Both the position numbers and the translations under genes were made by a program. A stretch of DNA of 64,000 nucleotides from an uncultured Paracoccaceae bacterium (lineage in GTDB: Bacteria; Pseudomonadota; Alphaproteobacteria; Rhodobacterales; Rhodobacteraceae): positions 744,001-808,000 of the forward strand of contig CANMAI010000001.1 in the NCBI GenBank assembly GCA_947495795.1, given 5' to 3'. The first letter of the stretch is position 1. Every line of letters begins with the position of its first letter. Positions 53,091 to 61,101 of the stretch are shown here, piece after piece. The notes under the pieces were generated by a model. It was not told where the DNA came from. It ran no database searches and saw only the letters and a list, made by a program, of their open reading frames with translations.

Positions 53091-54377
53091 ATGAAATTTA
53101 TGAAGTTCACAAGCCTGATGGTGGCAGGCTTCATGGCGGCAACGCCGGTGATGGCGGATCTCGTATTCCCCTCATTGAGCTACCGGACAGGGCCTTATGC
53201 AGCGAACGGCATTCCTTTTGCGGATGGGTATGCGGATTACTTCACCCTGCTGAACGAGCGTGACGGTGGCATCGGCGGTGTGCCGATCCGGATGATCGAG
53301 TGTGAGACGGGCTACAACACCGAGAAGGGTGTGGAATGCTATGAGAGCACCAAGGGCGAAGGTTCTCTGGTGTATCAGCCGCTTTCCACCGGCATCACCT
53401 ATCAGCTGATCCCGAAAGCGACGGCAGACGGTATTCCCATCCATTCCATGGGTTATGGGCGTACATCGGCGGCGAACGGCAAGATCTTCTCCAACGTGTT
53501 CAACTATCCGGCCAACTATTGGGATGGTGCTTCCATCGCGATCAAACACTTGCTGGAGTTGAACGGCGGTGATCTGAACGGCAAGAAAGTGGCGCTGGTT
53601 TATCATAACTCCGCTTATGGCAAGGAGCCGATCCGCACGCTGGAAGAGCTTTCCAAGAAACACGGCTACACGTTTACTCCGATTGCCGTGGATCATCCGG
53701 GACAGGAGCAGAAATCGCAGTGGCTCCAGATCCGCCGTGAGCGGCCTGATTACGTGCTGATGTGGGGCTGGGGTGTGATGAACCAGGTCGCCATTCAGGA
53801 AGCTGCCAACATCCGCTTCCCGATGGAGAATTTCATCGGTGTCTGGTGGTCGGGTTCCGAGAATGATGTGCTGCCTGCGGGTGACGCCGCCAATGGATAC
53901 AAGGCGCTGAACATGCACAATATCGGTTCCGACTTCCCCGTATTTGATGACATCCAGAAGTATGTGGTGGATGCAGGCAAGGCTGCGGGTGCCGGCGACC
54001 AGGTGGGATCAGTGCTTTACAACCGTGGTGTCTACGCGGCGATGCTTGCAGCCGAGGCAACCAAGGTTGCGCAGAAAATCCACGGCGTAGCGGACATCAC
54101 GCCTGTGATGATGCGGGACGGGATGGAAGCGCTGGAGATCACGGAAGCCGGTATGGCGGAACTGGGGATGGCCGGGTTCGGGCCTGAGTTCAGCGTTTCC
54201 TGTGAAAACCACGGCGGCTCCGGCAAAGGCAAAGTGCAGCAGTGGAATGCGAGTGCTGGCAAGTGGGAAGTGATCACGGGCTGGATCGAGAGCGACCGTG
54301 ATGTGATTGATCCGCTGATCATGGAAGACAGCAAGGCCTTTGCTGCGGAGAACAATATCTCTGAAGGTTGCAGCTAA
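53091..54377 (+). CDS. Liv-type ABC transporter substrate-binding protein (LivK-like)
   Basis: A 428-residue periplasmic binding protein. Signal peptide to about residue 24 (MAATPVMADL), then a type I binding fold with YRTGPYAANGIPFADGYADY, RMIECETGYNTEKGVECYES, KVALVYHNSAYGKEPIRTLE and GVWWSGSENDVLP. ATG 53091 has GGGAG upstream and is preferred over an in-frame start near 53010. Sequence variation in the ligand pocket compared with leucine-binding proteins cannot be judged by eye; the neighbouring CoA ligases point to an organic acid. Confidence 0.92.
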   Translation: MKFMKFTSLMVAGFMAATPVMADLVFPSLSYRTGPYAANGIPFADGYADYFTLLNERDGGIGGVPIRMIECETGYNTEKGVECYESTKGEGSLVYQPLSTGITYQLIPKATADGIPIHSMGYGRTSAANGKIFSNVFNYPANYWDGASIAIKHLLELNGGDLNGKKVALVYHNSAYGKEPIRTLEELSKKHGYTFTPIAVDHPGQEQKSQWLQIRRERPDYVLMWGWGVMNQVAIQEAANIRFPMENFIGVWWSGSENDVLPAGDAANGYKALNMHNIGSDFPVFDDIQKYVVDAGKAAGAGDQVGSVLYNRGVYAAMLAAEATKVAQKIHGVADITPVMMRDGMEALEITEAGMAELGMAGFGPEFSVSCENHGGSGKGKVQQWNASAGKWEVITGWIESDRDVIDPLIMEDSKAFAAENNISEGCS

Positions 54378-54404
54378 GGCGCTGGCGATAAGGGAGTAGG
54401 CGGT

Positions 54405-55583
54405 ATGAGATGGTGTCTGGTGCTTTTTGCGCTTGCCATTTCCGCCTGCTCCGCCCCGTTGCCCGAGGATCTGGTGTGCGAGGCTTTGCCGGTGGCAGAG
54501 CGGATGCCGGAGATCAGCCAGGGCAGTGTGATGACGCCGGAAGAGGCGCAGATTTTTGGCATGGGTGCGATGTTTCAGGAGCGGGCTGCCGAGCAGGCCC
54601 CTCGCCGCGCCGCGCGCGCGCGGTTGCCCCGTGTGAATGTGGCGCTTCTCTCTGCGGGTGGGCAGTGGGGTGCATTTACAGCCGGGTTCTTTACCGGATG
54701 GTCCGAGAACCGGGTGGAGCCACGGCCTGCGGATTTTGATGTGGTAACGGGGGTGAGTACGGGGGCGTTGCTCGCTCCGCTGATTTTTGCGGGGCCCGAA
54801 TATGACCCTGTGCTGGCGGCTGGATATAATGGCGTGCGGGAGCGGGATATCCTCCGCCGCCGGGGTGTGATTGAACTGGCGGGCAGTGCTTCGCTTTGGG
54901 ATCCTGCACCGCTTTCCCGGCTGATTGACCGCCAGATCTCCGGCGCGCTCTTGGATGATATTGCAGGCGATGCCGGGGAGCGGACGCTGCTGGTGGGGGC
55001 GGTGAACCTTCGCACCGGATTTTTTGAAGCGTTCGATCTGACGTCGCAGGCGAAGGCGACGCGCAACCGTGCGCCCTGCTTTCGTGAGGCACTGTTGGCA
55101 AGCGCGGCAATCCCGATCGCTTTTCCGCCTCGGCGTGTGAACGGCGCGCTTTATGTGGATGGAGCAGCGCGGCAGGGGCTTTTCCTGCGTGGGTTGGCGG
55201 AGGCGCGGGTGCGGCCCACGGTGTACGTGTTCCTCAATAATGCTGGTGCTTTCCCGGAGGATGAGCCGGATTATGCGTTGCCTGCTCTTGCAAGCCGTTC
55301 CAGCCAGATTCTCTCCGATGAATTGCTGCGCTCTTCCGCTATTGAGGCCATTCAGTTTGCCAAGGATCAAGGCTGGACAGTGCGCGGGTTGTTTGCGCCC
55401 GAGGTCTGGCCGGGGCCGGATTGCCTGAAGGGTGACGGTTCCAAGTTGAGTTTTTGCGAGAGTTTTACACGGGAATTGTTTGCCGAGGGGCAGCGCATCG
55501 GAGCGGGGGGCAAGATACCTTGGCTTGGTGCGGATGCGTTGATTGAGCGGTTGGCGACACAAAGCAGTGCGCGGGAAGGATAA
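54405..55583 (+). CDS. Patatin-like phospholipase, lipoprotein
   Basis: A 392-residue protein with a lipoprotein signal (ISAC lipobox, Cys at about 15). The patatin domain (about 78-290) has the oxyanion region SAGGQWGAFTAGF, nucleophile serine in GVSTGALLAP (about 119) and the aspartate in LYVDGAARQG (about 252). It may hydrolyse acyl esters in the periplasm or outer membrane. Placed between livK and livF, it could release fatty acids for the adjacent importer and ligases, a hypothesis that fits but is not proven. Confidence 0.88.
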   Translation: MRWCLVLFALAISACSAPLPEDLVCEALPVAERMPEISQGSVMTPEEAQIFGMGAMFQERAAEQAPRRAARARLPRVNVALLSAGGQWGAFTAGFFTGWSENRVEPRPADFDVVTGVSTGALLAPLIFAGPEYDPVLAAGYNGVRERDILRRRGVIELAGSASLWDPAPLSRLIDRQISGALLDDIAGDAGERTLLVGAVNLRTGFFEAFDLTSQAKATRNRAPCFREALLASAAIPIAFPPRRVNGALYVDGAARQGLFLRGLAEARVRPTVYVFLNNAGAFPEDEPDYALPALASRSSQILSDELLRSSAIEAIQFAKDQGWTVRGLFAPEVWPGPDCLKGDGSKLSFCESFTRELFAEGQRIGAGGKIPWLGADALIERLATQSSAREG

Positions 55584-55586
55584 GTG

Positions 55587-56411
55587 ATGCTGGACGGAGC
55601 AAAGGCGGACGAGACGCTGCTGGAGATCAAGAACATTGAGGTGATCTACAACCACGTGATCCTGGTACTGAAGGGTGTGAGCCTGAACGTGCCCAAGGGC
55701 GGCATCACAGCGCTGCTGGGTGGCAACGGTGCGGGGAAAACCACCACGTTGAAGGCGATTTCCAACCTGCTGCATTCGGAGCGGGGCGAGATCACCAAGG
55801 GGCACATCCTCTATCGCGGTGAGAAAGTCGGTAACCTCAGCCCTACGGATCTGGTGCAGAAGGGCGTTATCCAGGTGATGGAAGGGCGGCATTGTTTTGA
55901 GCATCTGACCATCGAGGAAAACCTGATGACGGGCGCTTACACGCGCCGGGACGGTAAGGCGGCGGTGGCCGAGGATCTGGAGATGGTATACCGCTACTTC
56001 CCCCGGCTGAAGGAGCGACGGAAATCGCAGGCGGGGTATACATCCGGTGGGGAGCAGCAGATGTGCGCGATCGGGCGGGCTCTGATGAGCCGACCTGAGA
56101 CTGTGTTGCTGGACGAGCCGTCGATGGGGTTGGCACCGCAGTTGGTGGAGGAGATTTTCGGCATTGTGAAAGAGTTGAATGAGAAGGAAGGTGTGAGCTT
56201 TCTTCTGGCTGAGCAGAACACCAATGTGGCGCTGCGGTTTGCGCATTACGGATACATTCTGGAAAGCGGGCGGATCGTGATGGACGGGCCCGCGGCGGAG
56301 TTGCGCGAGAACCCGGATGTGAAGGAGTTCTATCTTGGGGTTTCCGAGGAAGGCCGGAAGAGCTTTCGCGACGTGCGAAGCTACCGCCGGCGGAAGCGGT
56401 GGTTGAGCTAG
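55587..56411 (+). CDS. Liv-type ABC transporter ATP-binding protein (LivF-like)
   Basis: A 274-residue ATPase. Walker A LLGGNGAGKTTTLK (residues about 46-58), Q-loop VIQVMEGRHCFEHLTIEENL, signature YTSGGEQQMCAIGRALM, Walker B VLLDEPSMGLAP, H-loop LLAEQNTNVAL. The arrangement is standard LivF, with a C-terminal extension of about 25 basic residues (SFRDVRSYRRRKRWLS) beyond the usual end. ATG 55587 follows the patatin stop by three bases. It completes the importer with LivG, LivH, LivM and the binding protein. Confidence 0.94.
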   Translation: MLDGAKADETLLEIKNIEVIYNHVILVLKGVSLNVPKGGITALLGGNGAGKTTTLKAISNLLHSERGEITKGHILYRGEKVGNLSPTDLVQKGVIQVMEGRHCFEHLTIEENLMTGAYTRRDGKAAVAEDLEMVYRYFPRLKERRKSQAGYTSGGEQQMCAIGRALMSRPETVLLDEPSMGLAPQLVEEIFGIVKELNEKEGVSFLLAEQNTNVALRFAHYGYILESGRIVMDGPAAELRENPDVKEFYLGVSEEGRKSFRDVRSYRRRKRWLS

Positions 56412-56511
56412 ATTTCGGAGCTTGCGCTGGCCAAGGCGTTTCGATGCCTTCGGCGAGGATATTTTCGGAAAGATGAAGGGGCGGAACTGCGCTTCCTGGA
56501 GGACGGATTTA

Positions 56512-57732
56512 ATGGATCTTTTTGAGGCGGATGAGAAGCGGAGTGCGGATGCACGCATGGCCGGGCAGTTTGGGCGGTTGCGTGAGATGCTGAGCGCGGG
56601 GCTGGGCGAGGCTGCTGGGCTGGCGGCGCATTTGGGCGGTATTGATCCGGATTCGCTTCGGGCACCGGAGAATTTGGCGAAGCTGCCGGTTTTGCGGAAA
56701 TCTGATCTCGGGGCTGTGCAGAAACACGGGAACTTGCTGGGTGGGTTTTCCACGCGGCCAGTGGCCGGGTTTCGGCATATCTTCATGTCTCCCGGGCCGA
56801 TCTTCGAGCCGGGTGGCGAAGGCCATGACTGGTGGCGGCTGGGGCGGTTTCTGGCAGCATGCGGGATTGGCGAGGGTGACATCGTGCAGAACTGTTTCTC
56901 CTATCATCTAACACCTGCGGGCATGATGTTTGAGAGTGCGGCCGCGGCGGTGGGTGCGACCGTACTGCCCGCTGGCACCGGGCAGACGGAGATGCAGGCG
57001 CAGGCAGCGGCGGCCATCGGAGTGACGGCCTATGCGGGAACGCCTGATTATCTGATGAAGGTTTTGGAGAAGGCGGATGATTTGGGGCTGGAGCTTGGCA
57101 TCACCAGGGCTGCGGTTTCGGGTGGTGCGCTTTTTCCGAGCCTGCGGCAGGCTTATGAGGAGCGGGGCATCACAACGCGGCAATGCTATGCAACCGCCGA
57201 TGTCGGGCATATCGCCTATGAGAGCGATGCGATGGAGGGAATGATTCTCGATGAGGGCGTGATCGTGGAGATTGTGCGCCCAGGCACCGGCGATGTTGTG
57301 CCCGAGGGCGAAGTGGGCGAGGTGGTGGTAACGGCGCTCAATCCGGATTACCCGCTTCTGCGCTTTGCCACGGGTGATCTTTCCGCGATGCTGCCCGGGC
57401 AGAGCCCATGCGGGCGAACCGGCCCCCGGATCAAGGGCTGGATGGGGCGTGCGGATCAGGCGACGAAGATCAAGGGCATGTTCGTGCGGCCGGAGCAGGT
57501 GGCGGAGCTTGTGGCGCGGCTGGAGGGTGTGGCGCGCGCGCGGGTGACGGTGGCGCGAGACGGTGAGGAGGATAGCCTGCATGTGGCCGTTGAGGCTGCG
57601 GGTGGCGACGCGGATGTGATGATGGGCGCGGTGCGTGACGTGCTGAAACTGCGCGGTGCTGTTGAGATTGTGGCGCCGGGATCTTTGCCCAATGACGGTA
57701 AAGTGATCGATGACCAGAGAGACTATAGCTGA
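56512..57732 (+). CDS. Phenylacetate-CoA ligase-like AMP-forming ligase
   Basis: A 406-residue ANL-family enzyme resembling PaaK. It has ENLAKLPVLRKSDLGAVQKH, a PaaK-like IFMSPGPIFEPGG in place of the SSGTTG P-loop, HLTPAGMMFE, AAVSGGALFPSLRQAYEERG, CYATADVGHIAYES (the A5-like region), RFATGDLSAML (A7) and GRADQATKIKGMFVRPEQVA (A8). Start ATG 56512 has TGGAGG upstream; an in-frame start at 56422 lacks one. It lies 100 bases downstream of livF and ends the locus. The substrate is a carboxylic acid, possibly aromatic. Confidence 0.85.
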   Translation: MDLFEADEKRSADARMAGQFGRLREMLSAGLGEAAGLAAHLGGIDPDSLRAPENLAKLPVLRKSDLGAVQKHGNLLGGFSTRPVAGFRHIFMSPGPIFEPGGEGHDWWRLGRFLAACGIGEGDIVQNCFSYHLTPAGMMFESAAAAVGATVLPAGTGQTEMQAQAAAAIGVTAYAGTPDYLMKVLEKADDLGLELGITRAAVSGGALFPSLRQAYEERGITTRQCYATADVGHIAYESDAMEGMILDEGVIVEIVRPGTGDVVPEGEVGEVVVTALNPDYPLLRFATGDLSAMLPGQSPCGRTGPRIKGWMGRADQATKIKGMFVRPEQVAELVARLEGVARARVTVARDGEEDSLHVAVEAAGGDADVMMGAVRDVLKLRGAVEIVAPGSLPNDGKVIDDQRDYS

Positions 57733-57832
57733 TCTTTCAAAACTGACATATCCGCCCCGGTCTGTTGATTTTCGTTGTAACAGGCGATGTGGTTTAGTTG
57801 TTTCCAGAGAAAACGTCTGAAGGGAAGAAGTG

Positions 57833-59467
57833 ATGTCGTTTATCGGATACATGCGCGGGGGCATTCTTGCGGCCGCTATGACTTGTGGCGGAGCAGTTGC
57901 TTTTGCGCAAGATGTGGCTTTGGTGATCAGTAATGCGGCGTCCCTGAAAGGGAGCGTGGCTGAGGATGTTGAAGATGGCCATCGCCAACTCGTTTCTCTT
58001 TATCGGGATATGGGCTACGATGTGATGCAGGGCCGCGACCTGAACCGGCAAGGCATCCGCCGGATGCTGAGTGAGTTCAGCAGGGCCGCTCAGGGTGGCG
58101 ACGGCAAGATTGTTATCCATTTCTCGGGCCGTGCCGTCACGATTGGTAACGAAACGCTGATCATCCCTGTGGGGCTTGAGGCGACGGACCGGACTGGCGT
58201 GATTTTCGAAGCTGTGCCTTTGACGGCTCTTCTCTCGACCGCGAGTTCCCGGGAGGGAGATACCGCGATTGTCCTTGCGCTTAACGCGCAGGATGACCCC
58301 GATTTTGCCAGTTTCGCGACCCGGCCCTTCAAAGTGGAAGCGCCGGACAATGCGCTTGTCGTTTATGGAACGGCCGGGCAGGTGAACCGGGCTGTCAAAA
58401 ACCAGTTTCTCATTCAGGGCCTGAGCGCTGCGGAGGTAGACGAGCGTAACGACCGCATCAATCTGAAAGGTCGTGTCACACGCTCTATGCGGCTTGTGCC
58501 ATCAGGCCGTAACGCTGTGGGCGGGATCGTTTTTGCGGAGCAGGCGCTTTGGGCGCTGGCCTCCAGCACAAATGATCGCGCGCTTATTCGGGCCTATTTG
58601 CAGCGCTTTCCCAATGGTGCAAATGCTGGGGAAGCGCGGCGTCTCCTCGGCGGCAATTCTGCGGAAGACGGAGAGCGTGCGATCGGGCTGACCGATGATG
58701 CGCGGCGCGTTATCCAGCGGAACCTCACAATTCTGGGCTATAATACACGCGGGATTGACGGGATCTTCGGGCCGGGTACACGAGGTTCCATCAGAGAGTG
58801 GCAGAAGACGCGGGATCTCAATGCAACCGGGTATCTGAGGCAGCCGCAGATTGCGAAACTCAAAGCAGATGCGGACAAGCGCCGGCAGGAAATCAAGGCT
58901 GCCGAATGGCGCCGCAAGCAGGAAGACACGGCCTTCTGGCAGCGAACCGGCAAAAACAACACCAAGCCTTTGCTGATCCGTTATCTGCAGCGCTACCCCA
59001 ACGGTGTGCATTCCCGTCAGGCCAAAGCTCTGTTGAAACAGATCCGCACTCGTGAAGAGGCGAGTGCACGGGCCGAGGACCGGAGTGCCTGGCGTGCGGC
59101 GCGGGATGCCAACACAATCCGCGCGTATCGTCGGTATTTGAATCAGAACGACAATGGACAGTTCCGCGACCGCGCAGAAGAAGCGATTGAAGATCTGCGC
59201 GGCGCTGAACGTCGTGTGGCGCGGCGTGAAGCCTACCGCTCGGAAGAGAATGCTCTGGGGCTTTCAAAGGCGAGCGTGCGGAGACTTGAGCGTCGCCTTG
59301 CCTCCTTGGAATTTGCGCCGGGTCGCGTGGATGGTGACATCACGCAGGATACGCGGCAGGCGCTGCGTGGGTTCCAGAGCTCGCAGGAACTTGAGGTTAC
59401 CGGCTTCTTCAATGGAGAAACGGTGCTCCGTTTGCTTGCCGTCTCCAACGATGATGACAATGACTGA
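57833..59467 (+). CDS. Caspase-fold (pseudoenzyme) protein with two peptidoglycan-binding domains
   Basis: A 544-residue exported protein. Signal peptide (residues about 10-26, ending VAFAQD), a C14 caspase-like fold (about 28-180) with the histidine in KIVIHFSGRAV, but where active members have a cysteine after strand 4 (DACRD-type) it reads LALNAQDDPD, so catalysis is unlikely. A tetratricopeptide-like section ALIRAYLQRFPNG appears twice (about 250 and 380). Peptidoglycan-binding domains lie at about 285-330 (VIQRNLTILGYNTRGIDGIF) and 485-535 (ASLEFAPGRVDGDITQDTRQ). ATG 57833 after AGGGAAGAAG. Likely a periplasmic, cell-wall-attached scaffold. Confidence 0.85.
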   Translation: MSFIGYMRGGILAAAMTCGGAVAFAQDVALVISNAASLKGSVAEDVEDGHRQLVSLYRDMGYDVMQGRDLNRQGIRRMLSEFSRAAQGGDGKIVIHFSGRAVTIGNETLIIPVGLEATDRTGVIFEAVPLTALLSTASSREGDTAIVLALNAQDDPDFASFATRPFKVEAPDNALVVYGTAGQVNRAVKNQFLIQGLSAAEVDERNDRINLKGRVTRSMRLVPSGRNAVGGIVFAEQALWALASSTNDRALIRAYLQRFPNGANAGEARRLLGGNSAEDGERAIGLTDDARRVIQRNLTILGYNTRGIDGIFGPGTRGSIREWQKTRDLNATGYLRQPQIAKLKADADKRRQEIKAAEWRRKQEDTAFWQRTGKNNTKPLLIRYLQRYPNGVHSRQAKALLKQIRTREEASARAEDRSAWRAARDANTIRAYRRYLNQNDNGQFRDRAEEAIEDLRGAERRVARREAYRSEENALGLSKASVRRLERRLASLEFAPGRVDGDITQDTRQALRGFQSSQELEVTGFFNGETVLRLLAVSNDDDND

Positions 59468-59516
59468 CACGTGGCGAGCGGCCTGACCACCCATGTGAAT
59501 TGCCAACCTGAAACAG

Positions 59517-59546
59517 AAAAGGCCGCGCAGTATGCGCGGCCTTTTT
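59517..59546. terminator. Bidirectional terminator between the caspase-like gene and rpmJ
   Basis: AAAAGGCCGCGCA (59517-59529), loop GTA, TGCGCGGCCTTTTT (59533-59546). A tract on one side and T tract on the other let it act for both the plus-strand caspase-like gene and the minus-strand rpmJ gene. Confidence 0.85.
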
Positions 59547-59564
59547 CATTAAAATGCGAAGGAC

Positions 59565-59690
59565 TCAGCCCTGGCGGGCTTTGAACCGGCGCTGGGTCTT
59601 GTTGATCACATAGACCCGTCCCTTACGGCGCACCACGCGGCAATCGCGATGGCGGCTTTTCAGGGAGCGAAGCGAATTTCTGACCTTCAT
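59565..59690 (-). CDS. rpmJ: 50S ribosomal protein L36
   Basis: Minus strand, 41 residues: starts [20 protein letters not shown] and ends QRRFKARQG, with [17 protein letters not shown] between. Only one cysteine is present (C-minus form without a zinc ribbon), normal for the 41-residue alphaproteobacterial L36. ATG 59690, stop TGA at 59565-59567. The gene stands alone downstream of a tRNA gene. Confidence 0.96.
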   Translation of the reverse strand: MKVRNSLRSLKSRHRDCRVVRRKGRVYVINKTQRRFKARQG

Positions 59691-59782
59691 GGCCTCTCTC
59701 CTAGATTGGCGCGCGACAGCGTCTGCGCCTTGTTGCATTGGCCAAACCTGGCCATTTTCTGTGGCCGCGGGGGGCCGGTGAA

Positions 59783-59857
59783 TGGTGGGCGTAACTGGGA
59801 TTGAACCAGTGACCCCTTCGATGTCAACGAAGTGCTCTCCCGCTGAGCTATACGCCC
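59783..59857 (-). tRNA. tRNA-Val (anticodon GAC)
   Basis: Minus strand, 75 bases including an encoded CCA. Acceptor stem GGGCGTA with TACGCCC, D-arm GCTCAGCGGGAGAGC, anticodon arm CTTCG-TTGACAT-CGAAG with GAC, and T-arm CTGGTTCAATCCCAG. All arms pair correctly. Confidence 0.97.
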
Positions 59858-59902
59858 GTAAAAAAGCAACGCCAGAGACTCGCGCCGCTGACGTGAGGGA
59901 GT

Positions 59903-59931
59903 TCTATAAAAGGGAAAGTTGAAGGGTTCAA
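59903..59931 (-). promoter_or_regulatory. Promoter of the tRNA-Val gene
   Basis: On the minus strand TTGAAC (59931-59926), 17 bases, TATAGA (59908-59903). Predicted transcription start near 59897, 40 bases before the tRNA 5' end. Confidence 0.65.
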
Positions 59932-59999
59932 GGGCTTTTGCCATTGGATGTATTGCACTAGGTTGGCTGCGACGAAAGCGTAAATGGAGCCGATTGCCA

Positions 60000-60857
60000 G
60001 TGGAATTGCCATATCACCTGACGATGCCGGGGCGGATCACCTCGCGGGCTGTGTTCAGTTCGCCACATTCAGGCTCGGACTATCCATCAGGTTTCATGGC
60101 GCGTGCACTTCTCGATCCGATCACGATGCGATCTTCCGAGGATGCCTTTGTGGATCAGCTTTTTAGCCATGCGCCCAAGGCCGGTGCGCCGATGCTGGTG
60201 GCGCGATTTCCCAGGGCTTACGTTGATCTCAACCGGAACGCGGATGAGCTGGATCCTGCGCTGATTTCCGGCGCACCGCGGCCGGGCACAAATCCGCGCG
60301 TGGCGGCCGGGCTTGGTGTGATCCCGCGCGTGGTGGGGGAAGGGCGTACCATCCAATCGGGCAAGATCTCGATGGAGGAGGCGCGGCTGCGGCTGCGGCA
60401 GGCCTATACACCGTTCCACCAGATGCTGAAGCAGATCCTGGCCCAACAACGGGATCGGTTTGGTACGGCCATCTTGTTTGACTGTCATTCAATGCCGCAT
60501 GACGCGCTTTCCTCCGCTCCGCTGGTGCAAGGGCGCAGGCCGGATATTATTCTGGGAGACAGGTTTGGCGCGGCTTGCGGGCATTGGCTGATTGATGCTG
60601 CGATGGCCATTTTTGCGGTTGAAGGCTTTATCGTGGCACGGAATGCGCCATTTGCCGGCGGGTTCATTACCCAGCACTATGGGCGCCCCGTGCGGGGGAT
60701 CCATGCACTGCAGATCGAGGTGGACCGCTCGCTTTATATGGATGAGCGAACGGTTTCGCCGCATTCAGGGTTCAGGGATGTGGCATCACGGCTGGTACGG
60801 GTGGTTGGCGCGCTCGCGCAGATTGCTGATCAGGCGCCTGCGCTGGCTGCCGAATAA
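60000..60857 (+). CDS. N-formylglutamate amidohydrolase family protein
   Basis: A 285-residue metalloenzyme-like protein of the N-formylglutamate amidohydrolase (HutG) family. Conserved segments are VFSSPHSGSDYPSGF near the start (first metal-ligand His), EDAFVDQLFSHAP, RAYVDLNRNADELDP, AILFDCHSMP (second His) and FAGGFITQHYGRPVRGIHAL. The likely start is GTG 60000, after TGGAG, giving VELPYHLTMPG; earlier in-frame TTG codons exist at 59919 and 59994. No hut genes are nearby, so the true substrate may be another N-formyl or N-acyl amino acid. Confidence 0.88.
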   Translation: MELPYHLTMPGRITSRAVFSSPHSGSDYPSGFMARALLDPITMRSSEDAFVDQLFSHAPKAGAPMLVARFPRAYVDLNRNADELDPALISGAPRPGTNPRVAAGLGVIPRVVGEGRTIQSGKISMEEARLRLRQAYTPFHQMLKQILAQQRDRFGTAILFDCHSMPHDALSSAPLVQGRRPDIILGDRFGAACGHWLIDAAMAIFAVEGFIVARNAPFAGGFITQHYGRPVRGIHALQIEVDRSLYMDERTVSPHSGFRDVASRLVRVVGALAQIADQAPALAAE

Positions 60858-60878
60858 GCCTTCCTTTGATGTTTGGAT

Positions 60879-60954
60879 AAAAAAAGGGCCACGCTAAACG
60901 TGGCCCAAGTCTAGGGAGGATGCGCCTTGCGGCGCGTGATGCCTGAGCATCGAT
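60879..60954 (-). ncRNA. Candidate small RNA with anti-Shine-Dalgarno CCTCCC stretch
   Basis: Minus strand, about 76 bases: GATGC-TCAG-GCATC, then GCGCC-GCAA-GGCGC (a GNRA tetraloop hairpin), an unpaired ATCCTCCCTAGACTT, and GGGCCACG-TTTAG-CGTGGCCC followed by seven T, a complete terminator. A promoter-like TTGACT at 60988-60983 with TACTTT (60966-60961) 16 bases on would start it near 60954. No reading frame of note. The CCTCCC stretch could bind ribosome binding sites as in known alphaproteobacterial sRNAs. The terminator is certain; that the RNA exists is inference. Confidence 0.5.
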
Positions 60955-61101
60955 ATTCCCAAAGTATGATGCAGCGCAGCAAAGTCAAGTGTGCAGCTGC
61001 GAAACGTCCGTTACGGTGTGATTATCGCCACCTCTTTGGATATTCGACCGCAGATCGCTCTGATTTTGCTGACTTTTGCACAATAAGTGCGCAATCCGGA
61101 T

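Noticed and set aside
54009-56882. A 957-codon open frame on the minus strand across the patatin and livF genes
   Set aside because: It is antisense to well-supported genes with clear domains; long antisense frames are common in GC-rich DNA. Its product shows no domain.
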